NCBI GenBank assembly: GCA_031261885.1 | Contig: JAISIU010000292.1 | Location: 1-8,720, forward strand | Origin: Bifidobacteriaceae bacterium | GTDB lineage: Bacteria; Actinomycetota; Actinomycetes; Actinomycetales; WQXJ01 | Length of the DNA stretch: 8,720 nt | Reading direction: 5' to 3' | Part shown: piece by piece, positions 1 through 5,713 of the stretch | How the letters are laid out: the number at the start of each line of letters is the position of its first letter | Position numbering within the stretch: the stretch's first letter is position 1 | Translations under genes and position numbers: made by a program | Notes under the pieces: model-generated | Told to the model about the DNA's origin: nothing | The model's input: only the letters and a program-made list of their open reading frames with translations | The model's database searches: none

Positions 1-23
1 GCGGCCGCCTCACGGCGGGCCGC
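1..23 (-). terminator. Possible hairpin downstream of pdxK
   Basis: Seen: an inverted repeat lies 25 bases past the pdxK stop. GCGGCC plus GCC pairs with GGC plus GGCCGC around a four-base loop, with one bulged base. It would form in the pdxK transcript. No U-tract can be seen because the window ends, so its role as a terminator is only a guess. The rest of 24-48 shows only a short CCCC/GGGG repeat. Confidence 0.25.
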
Positions 24-48
24 ACCCCCCTTGGGGTTGGTCAGCGGG

Positions 49-858
49 TCAGAAGGCGCCCTGCCAGACCGTGTCGAACGGGGTGTGGGCGTGGACGCGG
101 GCCTTGATGCCCTTCGTCACGTTGTCCTTCGCGGTGGCGACGGCGTCGCGCACGGAGGCGCCGAGCGCGAGGGCCGCGGTGATCGAGGCCGCGAACGTGC
201 AGCCGGCGCCGGAGACGCGCTCCTCGCCGATCTTCGGGACCGAGAAGGCTTCGCTCGTGAACGTGCCGTCCGGTTTGCGCTCCACGAGGACGTCGACGGC
301 GTCCGGGCCGGGCAGGTCGACGCCGCCCTTGACGACGGCGGCGACGGGGCCGAGCTGGCAGATCCGCTTACCGGCCTCGACCATGTCGTCGATGCCCTTC
401 AGCTCCGGCAGGCCGGAGAGCGTGCAGGCCTCGAAATTGTTCGGCGTGACGACCGTGGCGAGCGGCAGGATCTTCTCGCGCAGCGCCGTGTCCGTGTCGA
501 GGGCCGCGCCCGGCTCCTGGCCCTTGCAGATCAGGACCGGGTCGAGGACGACGTTCTTCCACGGCTGGGAGGCCAGGCACTTCGCGACGATGTCGATGGT
601 TTGGGGCGTGCCGAGCATGCCGATCTTCACGGTGTCGAGGTCATAGGTCGCGGTGGCGGCCTCGAACTGTTCGGCGATCAGGTCCGCCGGGACGGGATGG
701 AAGCGGTGGCCCCAGCCGTTCTTCGGGTCGAAGGCGACGATGCACGAGAGCGTGCCGACGCCGTAGACGCCCATCTGCTGGAAGGTCTTGAGGTCGACCT
801 GGAAGCCGGCGCCGCCCGTGGCCTCCGAACCCGCGATGACATAGGCGAAGGTAGTCAA
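49..858 (-). CDS. pdxK: Pyridoxal/pyridoxine kinase, ThiD-like two-cysteine type
   Basis: This 269-residue cytoplasmic kinase of the ribokinase superfamily phosphorylates pyridoxal or pyridoxine (vitamin B6 salvage) with ATP. HMP kinase side activity is possible because the family is close to ThiD. Seen: the N-terminal glycine motif IAGSEATGGAGFQVDLKTFQ (8-27), the VLDPVLICKG segment (104-113), VVTPNNFEA (136-144), VVKGG (175-179) and the anion-hole motif SGAGCTFAASI (216-226). Known: Gram-positive PdxK enzymes of the B. subtilis/S. aureus type carry one Cys in a VCKG lid and one in GAGC; here these are C111 and C220. This favours PdxK over classical ThiD, which usually has GTGC. The start is TTG at 858: the protein aligns from its first residues, GGAGAGG lies 11 bases upstream, and the frame has a TAA at 898-900 just above it. 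It lies 105 bases downstream of pgi on the same strand and may be partly co-transcribed. Confidence 0.88.
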   Translation of the reverse strand: MTTFAYVIAGSEATGGAGFQVDLKTFQQMGVYGVGTLSCIVAFDPKNGWGHRFHPVPADLIAEQFEAATATYDLDTVKIGMLGTPQTIDIVAKCLASQPWKNVVLDPVLICKGQEPGAALDTDTALREKILPLATVVTPNNFEACTLSGLPELKGIDDMVEAGKRICQLGPVAAVVKGGVDLPGPDAVDVLVERKPDGTFTSEAFSVPKIGEERVSGAGCTFAASITAALALGASVRDAVATAKDNVTKGIKARVHAHTPFDTVWQGAF

Positions 859-963
859 ACTGATCTTGTCCTCTCCGCGGGCCGAGCGGCCCGCCAGTTA
901 GGTCAGGCCCACCCACATGGCGGCGGGCCAAGGTAGAAGTCTAAGCCGGCGGCGCGGCGAAGA
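859..963 (-). promoter_or_regulatory. pgi-pdxK gap: leader hairpin, mini-ORF, weak -10
   Basis: Seen on the minus strand, in transcription order: a -10-like TAGACT (938-943) without a convincing -35; a seven-codon mini-ORF (918-898; M-W-V-G-L-T-stop), in frame with pdxK but ended by TAA; a perfect 7-bp hairpin (877-894) with stems GCGGGCC/GGCCCGC and a four-base loop; and immediately after it the pdxK Shine-Dalgarno GGAGAGG (870-876). The hairpin abuts the ribosome site, so it could affect translation. It has no U-run, so it is not a standard terminator for pgi. Promoter, mini-ORF expression and regulation are all inference. Confidence 0.3.
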
Positions 964-2658
964 TCAGCGGAGGCGGGCGCCGACCGCGTAGTCGACGAGG
1001 GCCCGGCTCGACGGATCGAGCTGGGCGAGCGCGGCCTTGTCGCCCGTGAAAGCCGGCGTGATCTGGGCCGTCAGCACCTTGCCGAGCTGGACGCCCCACT
1101 GGTCGAACGAGTCGATGCCCCAGATGACGCCCTGCGTGAACGTGATGTGCTCGTAGAGCGCGATCAGCTGGCCCATGACGGACGGCGTCAGGGCCGGCGC
1201 CATGATCGACGTGCTCGGCCGGTTGCCCTTGAAGGTGCGGGCCGTGACGAGGCTGGCCGGCGTGCCCTCGGCGCGCACCTCCTCCGGCGTCTTGCCGAAA
1301 GCCAGGGCCGCGGTCTGGGCCACGAAGTTCGCGAGCAACACCTGGTGGACGTCCTGGGCGCCGTCTGTCAGCGGGTTGGCCGGCGTCGCGAAGGCGATGA
1401 AATCGGCCGGCACCACCTGCGTGCCCTGGTGGATCAGCTGGAAGAAGGCGTGCTGGCCGTTGGTGCCCGGCTCACCCCAGAAGATCTCGCCCGTGTTCGT
1501 GTCCACGGGGGAGCCGTCCCAGCGGACCGACTTGCCGTTCGACTCCATGGTCAGCTGCTGGAGATAGGCCGGGAAGCGGTGCAGATGCTGGTCGTACGGC
1601 AGGACCGCGTGGGAGCGGTAATCCCAGAAGTTGACGTACCAGCAGTTGATCAGGCCCATGAGGACCGGCACGTTGCGTTCCAGCGGGGTGGCGCGGAAGT
1701 GCTCGTCAATGGCGCGGAAACCGCCCAGGAAGTCGCGGAACTGGTCGGGGCCGAGCGCGATCATCAGCGACAGGCCGATCGCCGAGTCCACCGAGTAGCG
1801 GCCGCCCACCCAGTCCCAGAAACCGAAGGCGTTGGTCGGGTCGATCCCGAAAGCCGCCACCTTGTCGAGCGCCGTGGAGACGGCCACGAAATGTTTGGCG
1901 ACGGCCGCCGCCTGGGAGGCCGCGTCATCGGACACCGCGCCGCGCCGCTTCAGACCGTCCAACAGCCAGGCCTTGGCGAGCCGCGCGTTGGTCAGCGTCT
2001 CGAGCGTGCCGAACGTCTTCGACGCGACGATGAACAGCGTGGTCTCCGGGTCCAGGTCGCGGGTCTTGTCCGCGAGGTCGCTCGGGTCGACGTTCGAGAT
2101 GAACCGGGCCCGGGGCCCGCTGCGGTAGGCGGCCAGCGCCTCGTAGACCATGGCCGGGCCGAGGTCCGAGCCGCCGATCCCGATGTTGACGACGTGCGTG
2201 ACGGGCTTGTCCGTGACCCCCAGCCACTGGCCCCCCCGGACGCGGCCGGCGAACTCGGCCATGCGGTCCAGGACGTGGTGGACGTCGCCCGTGACGTCCT
2301 GGCCGTCGACGGACAGCGGGTCCGACGCCGGGCGGCGCAGCGCCGTGTGGAGCACGGCCCGGTCCTCCGTCGTGTTAATGTGCGCGCCCTGGAACATCGC
2401 CTCGATGCGGCCCGGCAGGCCGACCTCCTGGGCGAGCTCCGTGAGCAAGCTGAGCGTCTTGTTTGTCACAAGGTTCTTTGATAAGTCGACGTGGAGGTCC
2501 GCGGCCTGGAACGTGAGGCGCTGGGCCCTGGACGGGTCGTCCTGGAAGGCCCGGCGCAGCGAGACGCCGCGGGTGCCGAGCTCGGTGAGATGTTCTTGGA
2601 GGGCACGCCAGGCCTTCGTGGCGGTGGCGGGGACAGGGGCGGACAGGTTTGCTGACAT
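964..2658 (-). CDS. pgi: Glucose-6-phosphate isomerase
   Basis: This enzyme interconverts glucose-6-phosphate and fructose-6-phosphate in the cytoplasm (glycolysis, gluconeogenesis, feed into the pentose phosphate route). It has 564 residues, close to the roughly 550 of bacterial Pgi, and is collinear with E. coli Pgi along its whole length. Seen: sugar-phosphate motif GIGGSDLGP (160-168), SKTFGTLET (213-221), signature DWVGGRYSVDSAIG (282-295), MESNGK (371-376), WGEPGTNGQHAFFQLIHQGT (394-413) and signature SFDQWGVQLGK (517-527). The expected catalytic residues are E372, H403 and K527. The Gln in GVQ, where E. coli has Glu, is a tolerated variant. I place the start at ATG 2658 because homology begins there (SANLSAPVP, then AWRALQEHL). 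The reading frame stays open 37 codons further up, but that stretch overlaps the promoter. No Shine-Dalgarno precedes 2658, which suggests a leaderless mRNA. It is divergent from the importer operon. Confidence 0.96.
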   Translation of the reverse strand: MSANLSAPVPATATKAWRALQEHLTELGTRGVSLRRAFQDDPSRAQRLTFQAADLHVDLSKNLVTNKTLSLLTELAQEVGLPGRIEAMFQGAHINTTEDRAVLHTALRRPASDPLSVDGQDVTGDVHHVLDRMAEFAGRVRGGQWLGVTDKPVTHVVNIGIGGSDLGPAMVYEALAAYRSGPRARFISNVDPSDLADKTRDLDPETTLFIVASKTFGTLETLTNARLAKAWLLDGLKRRGAVSDDAASQAAAVAKHFVAVSTALDKVAAFGIDPTNAFGFWDWVGGRYSVDSAIGLSLMIALGPDQFRDFLGGFRAIDEHFRATPLERNVPVLMGLINCWYVNFWDYRSHAVLPYDQHLHRFPAYLQQLTMESNGKSVRWDGSPVDTNTGEIFWGEPGTNGQHAFFQLIHQGTQVVPADFIAFATPANPLTDGAQDVHQVLLANFVAQTAALAFGKTPEEVRAEGTPASLVTARTFKGNRPSTSIMAPALTPSVMGQLIALYEHITFTQGVIWGIDSFDQWGVQLGKVLTAQITPAFTGDKAALAQLDPSSRALVDYAVGARLR

Positions 2659-2694
2659 ACGCAAAACGTTAACAGTGCGTAACGATTTGGTCAC
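2659..2694 (-). promoter_or_regulatory. Leaderless promoter of pgi
   Basis: Seen on the minus strand: a -35 GTGACC (2689-2694), a 17-base spacer and a -10 TAACGT (2666-2671, fitting TAnnnT). Seven bases then separate the -10 from the pgi ATG, so transcription would begin at or within a base or two of the start codon. No ribosome binding site exists upstream of the ATG. Known: leaderless mRNAs with this -10-to-ATG geometry are common in Actinobacteria. The exact transcription start is inferred. Confidence 0.6.
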
Positions 2695-2728
2695 ATACTC
2701 TTGCCACGAGGCTAAATGTGGTGTTTTC

Positions 2729-2756
2729 TTAGGTTTTGCGTGGAAACCCCTAAATT
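2729..2756 (+). promoter_or_regulatory. Candidate promoter for the importer operon
   Basis: Seen: TAAATT (2751-2756) fits the -10 pattern TAnnnT in the AT-rich part of the divergent gap. A poor -35 (TTAGGT, 2729-2734) lies 16 bases before it. Transcription would start near 2763 and leave a leader of about 115 bases before the binding-protein ATG. Other -10-like strings (TAAATG at 2713-2718) have worse spacing. This is a weak call. Confidence 0.3.
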
Positions 2757-2808
2757 TCTTGCGCCCCACGGATGTGCCCTCATCCGGCTCCTGCCGCCCT
2801 CAGCGGCG

Positions 2809-2868
2809 CCGCCGCCCTGCGCATCGGTGCGGAAGGCGGCGGGTGGCCTGCTGCCTCGGTCCAAGGAG
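2809..2868 (+). promoter_or_regulatory. Structured leader and RBS of the binding-protein gene
   Basis: Seen: an 8-bp stem CCGCCGCC (2809-2816) with GGCGGCGG (2835-2842), enclosing a smaller CGCA/TGCG stem (2820-2823 with 2828-2831) and a TCGG loop. It ends 20 bases before a good Shine-Dalgarno AAGGAG (2863-2868), which lies 10 bases from the ATG at 2879. I recognise no known riboswitch. In a GC-rich genome the stem could be incidental. Confidence 0.4.
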
Positions 2869-2878
2869 AACAGGATCT

Positions 2879-4519
2879 ATGAGACACAAGACGAATAAGG
2901 TGATCGCGGCCGCCGCGTTGAGCGCCGCGATGGCATTCACCCTCACGGCCTGCGGCGGCAACTCCGGCGCCGGCGGCAACGGCGGTGGCGCCAAGGCCAG
3001 CATCTCAGGCAGCCAGGGGGCCTCGACGGCCCGCGCCGCCAAGTACTTGAAGGACGCCGGGGTGTCCACCCCCGTCACCCTGAACATCGAGTACAACCCG
3101 GACCACTACGGTTCGAGCTCCGACCAGGAGTACCAGGACATCAAGGAGCAGCTGGAGGCCACGGGCCTGTTCAAGGTCAACCTCCAGAGCGCCGAGTGGG
3201 TCACCTACAACGCGCAGCGCGTCAAGGACGCCTACCCGATCTACCAGATGGGTTGGTTCCCGGACTATCCGGACCCGGACAACTACCTGTCCGTCTTCTT
3301 CGGCCCGAACAACTTCGTGAACAACCACTTCTCGGACGCCGGCATCGACCAGGAGATCGTCGCCGAGCAGACCGACACGAACCCGACCACGCGCAAGACC
3401 AAGATCGAGCAGCTGCAGAACGACCTGGCCGACAAGCTCTCCACGCTCCCGCTGCTCCAGGGCAAGCAGGAAGCCGTCACGGGCCTCGACATGACCGGCG
3501 TGCAGGACACGCTCGACGCCTCCTTCCAGTTCCGCTTCGCGGGCATGCAGAAGGGCGGCTCGGCCTCGAACGAGATCAACATCGGCACCACCGACAAGGT
3601 GACGGCGCTCGACCCGGCCGGCTCCTACGACAACGGCTCCTACCTGCTCGAATACAACGTCTACCCGTTCGTCGAGGGCTTCAAGCCCGGCACGCCCACC
3701 CCGGCCGGCGACATCGCCACCGATTGCGCCTTCTCCACCGACGGCTTCCAGTACACGTGCCACATCAAGCCGGGCCTCAAGTGGGCCAACGGCGACACGC
3801 TCGACGCCAACGACGTCAAGTTCTCCTACGACCGCGACATCAAGATCAACAACCCCGACGGCCCGTCCTCGCTGCTTGAGAACATCAAGTCCATCACGGT
3901 GCCCGACAACTTGACCGTCGTGTTCAACCTGAAGAACGCCAACGACGTCACCTTCCCGCAGGTCCTGGCCTCCCCGGCCGGCCCGATCGTCGACGACCAG
4001 GTGTTCCCGGCCGACAAGCTGCTGAGCGACGACGCCATCGTCAAGGCCAACGCCTTCGCCGGCCCGTACACGATCGACACCTACCAGGTGAACAACCTTG
4101 TGCACTTCAAGGCCAACCCGTCCTACCAGGGCCTCCAGGGCCTCGCGAAGAACGCCGGCGTCACGCTGAAGACGTACGCCGAGGAGTCGAACATGAAGCT
4201 CGACATCGAGAACAACGCGATCGACGTCGCCTACCGCAGCCTGTCCCCGACGGACACGGCCTCCCTGCAGAAGAACAAGAAGGTCAAGGTCCTCTACGGT
4301 CCCGGCGGCGAGATCCGTTACCTCACGTTCAACATGAACACGATGCCCGGCAACACGCCCGCCCAGAAGCTCGCCGTGCGCCAGGCCATCGCCTCGTCGA
4401 TCGACCGTGACGAGATCAGCCAGTCCGTTTACAAGGGCACGTACGAGCCGCTGTGCAGCTACGTGCCGGACGGCCTGCTGGGCGCGAACACTGCGGTGTG
4501 CGACAAGTACAACAAGTGA
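2879..4519 (+). CDS. Family-5 solute-binding lipoprotein, apparently circularly permuted
   Basis: This is the extracellular substrate receptor of an Opp/Dpp-type importer (peptides most likely; ligand not provable), 546 residues. Seen: basic n-region and hydrophobic core, lipobox LTAC with C25 as the lipidated residue, and a Gly-rich linker (26-48). The order is unusual. Residues 50-225 match the part that normally ends such proteins: AAKYLKDAG (53-61), EWVTYNAQR (106-114), GWFPDYPDPDNYL (125-137), TLDASFQFRFAGM (211-223). After GGSASNE (226-232) comes the normal beginning: INIGTTDKVTALDPA (233-247), then the family signature around GLKWANGDTLDANDVKFSYD (299-318), GGEIRYLTFNMNT (476-488) and AVRQAIASSIDRDEI (499-513). 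The protein ends at CDKYNK, where AAKYLKDAG would normally follow. This is a circular permutation with no obvious loss of either half. Cys pairs C283/C294 and C526/C541 could form disulfides. The start is ATG 2879 (AAGGAG 10 bases upstream, signal peptide follows); the stops are TGA and TAA in tandem. An assembly artefact remains possible. Confidence 0.88.
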   Translation: MRHKTNKVIAAAALSAAMAFTLTACGGNSGAGGNGGGAKASISGSQGASTARAAKYLKDAGVSTPVTLNIEYNPDHYGSSSDQEYQDIKEQLEATGLFKVNLQSAEWVTYNAQRVKDAYPIYQMGWFPDYPDPDNYLSVFFGPNNFVNNHFSDAGIDQEIVAEQTDTNPTTRKTKIEQLQNDLADKLSTLPLLQGKQEAVTGLDMTGVQDTLDASFQFRFAGMQKGGSASNEINIGTTDKVTALDPAGSYDNGSYLLEYNVYPFVEGFKPGTPTPAGDIATDCAFSTDGFQYTCHIKPGLKWANGDTLDANDVKFSYDRDIKINNPDGPSSLLENIKSITVPDNLTVVFNLKNANDVTFPQVLASPAGPIVDDQVFPADKLLSDDAIVKANAFAGPYTIDTYQVNNLVHFKANPSYQGLQGLAKNAGVTLKTYAEESNMKLDIENNAIDVAYRSLSPTDTASLQKNKKVKVLYGPGGEIRYLTFNMNTMPGNTPAQKLAVRQAIASSIDRDEISQSVYKGTYEPLCSYVPDGLLGANTAVCDKYNK

Positions 4520-4540
4520 TAACAAGTAAATAGCCCCAGA

Positions 4541-4585
4541 CGGGCAGCGCCCGCCCGCGCGCATGACGCGGGCGGGCGCCGCCCG
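4541..4585 (+). promoter_or_regulatory. Strong intergenic hairpin after the binding-protein gene
   Basis: Seen: a perfect 13-bp GC stem (4547-4559 with 4567-4579, arms GCGCCCGCCCGCG and CGCGGGCGGGCGC), a seven-base CGCATGA loop, then one A/C mismatch and 5 more pairs (4541-4545 with 4581-4585). It starts 21 bases past the stop of the binding-protein gene and ends 80 bases before the first permease. No U-run follows. Known: stable hairpins at this position in importer operons protect the upstream mRNA and/or cause partial termination, giving more binding protein than permease. That role is inferred here. Apart from the hairpin, 4520-4665 shows no gene. Confidence 0.65.
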
Positions 4586-4665
4586 CCGATCCATTGCCGA
4601 GACGGGACCCAACACAGCCCCGAACACCGCGCCCGACCCGCCCCGGCCCAGCTCCACTAGGACTC

Positions 4666-5712
4666 ATGGCCAAACAACGCAGTTCGCGCGGCGCGCTCGC
4701 CCGCTACTTGTCGATCCGGTTCATCCTCATCATCCCGACCGTCTGGATTCTCGTCACGGTCGTGTTCTTCCTCATGAGGATCACCGGTAACCCAATCGAA
4801 GCCGCCCAGGGCGGGCGGCTCCCTCCCAAGCTCCTTCAGGAACGCATCCACGCCGCCGGTTACGACAAACCGTTGCTGGTCCAATACTGGAACTACCTGT
4901 GGGCCCTGATCCGGCACTTCGACTTCGGGACCACGTTCTCGGACCATCGCCAGATCTCCCAGATCCTTCTCACGAACGGCGCGGCGACCCTTGAGCTGGT
5001 CATCTACGCGCTCATCATCGCGTTCCTCGTCGGCATCCCGCTGGGGCGCCTCGCGGCCCGCTACCACGACAAGTGGGGCGATGTCGTCATCCGCATCTTC
5101 TCGCTGCTCGTCTACGCGGCGCCCGTGTTCTTCCTCGGCCTCCTCATGAAGCTGCTGTTCACGAACGTGCTCGGCTGGCTGCCCAGCTCGGGCCGCGCCA
5201 GCCCCGACGTCCAAGCGGCGATCGAGGCCGGCCACACCCACACCGGGTTCATGCTGATCGACGCGATCGCCACCGGGTCGATGTCGAACGTCGTGGACGT
5301 GCTCAAGCACGCGATCCTGCCGTCCGTCTGCCTCGGGCTCATGACGGCTGGCGTGTTCATCCGCCTCGTCCGCATCAACCTGCTGGAGACGTTGCGCACC
5401 GACTTCGTCACGGCCGCGCGGGCGCGCGGCGTCAAGGAACGGCGCGTCGTCTCCAAGCACGCCTTCCGCAACGCGCTGATCCCGGTGGTCACGGTCATGG
5501 GCATGCAGATCGCGCTGATGCTGGGCGGCGCCATCCTGACGGAGACAACCTTCGAGTGGCGCGGCCTGGGGCAGGTCCTGGCGAATTACATCCAGGCGCG
5601 CGACTTCGTCGCCGTTCAGGGAATCGTCACCGCGATCGCGCTCGTGATCGCCGCGATCTCGTTCCTGATCGACGTCATCAACGCGCTGGTCGACCCGAGG
5701 GTGAGGTACTGA
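4666..5712 (+). CDS. Peptide-type ABC importer permease 1 (DppB/OppB family)
   Basis: This inner-membrane channel subunit has 348 residues and pairs with the next gene's product. Seen: the family's N-terminal first membrane helix (about 18-38, RFILIIPTVWILVTVVFFLM) followed by RITGNP, and an outside loop with YDKPLLVQYWNYL (66-78) and FDFGTTFSD (85-93). Further helices lie at about 106-128, 140-163, 216-233, 272-291 and 318-341. The cytoplasmic EAA loop (about 246-273; DFVTAARARGVKERRVV, then HAFRNALIP) docks on the ATPase. The typical C-terminal ending LVDPRVRY closes the protein. I chose ATG 4666 because MAKQRSSRGALARYL leads directly into the first helix. The upstream TTG at 4594 would add a Pro/Arg-rich stretch unlike the family. 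The ribosome site is weak: AGGA only 3 bases before the ATG. Its substrate is unknown. Confidence 0.92.
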   Translation: MAKQRSSRGALARYLSIRFILIIPTVWILVTVVFFLMRITGNPIEAAQGGRLPPKLLQERIHAAGYDKPLLVQYWNYLWALIRHFDFGTTFSDHRQISQILLTNGAATLELVIYALIIAFLVGIPLGRLAARYHDKWGDVVIRIFSLLVYAAPVFFLGLLMKLLFTNVLGWLPSSGRASPDVQAAIEAGHTHTGFMLIDAIATGSMSNVVDVLKHAILPSVCLGLMTAGVFIRLVRINLLETLRTDFVTAARARGVKERRVVSKHAFRNALIPVVTVMGMQIALMLGGAILTETTFEWRGLGQVLANYIQARDFVAVQGIVTAIALVIAAISFLIDVINALVDPRVRY

Positions 5713-5713
5713 C

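Noticed and set aside
1102..1107. Gln in GVQ of the pgi C-terminal signature as a broken active site
   Set aside because: The position varies in the family, and the catalytic Glu, His and Lys are all present.
2676..2695. TGTGA half-site (minus strand) as a CRP/GlxR-like operator near pgi
   Set aside because: The matching TCACA half is missing at the correct spacing, so only one half-site is present.
2659..2769. Extension of pgi upstream by 37 codons
   Set aside because: The added residues do not resemble Pgi, the stretch overlaps a good promoter, and homology begins at the ATG at 2658.
2150..2878. Long open frame continuing upstream of the binding-protein gene on the plus strand
   Set aside because: It runs antisense through pgi. 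The signal peptide and Shine-Dalgarno place the true start at 2879.
2716..2898. 60-codon plus-strand frame in the divergent gap
   Set aside because: It has no ribosome site or recognisable product, overlaps the binding-protein start, and its composition looks like noncoding leader.
2879..4519. Reading the binding-protein gene as two fused or truncated genes, or as a pseudogene
   Set aside because: There is one uninterrupted frame with a single signal peptide, the halves complement each other without duplication, and the total length is normal for the family.
3005..4657. 550-codon minus-strand frame opposite the binding-protein gene
   Set aside because: Its low-complexity Val/Arg/Gly/Asp composition is typical of a mirror frame in GC-rich DNA, and it has no domain motifs. 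The same holds for the long frames opposite the pgi, permease and ATPase genes.
4594..4665. TTG start that would lengthen permease 1 by 24 residues
   Set aside because: The added part is Pro/Arg-rich and unlike the family. The ATG at 4666 leads directly into the first membrane helix.
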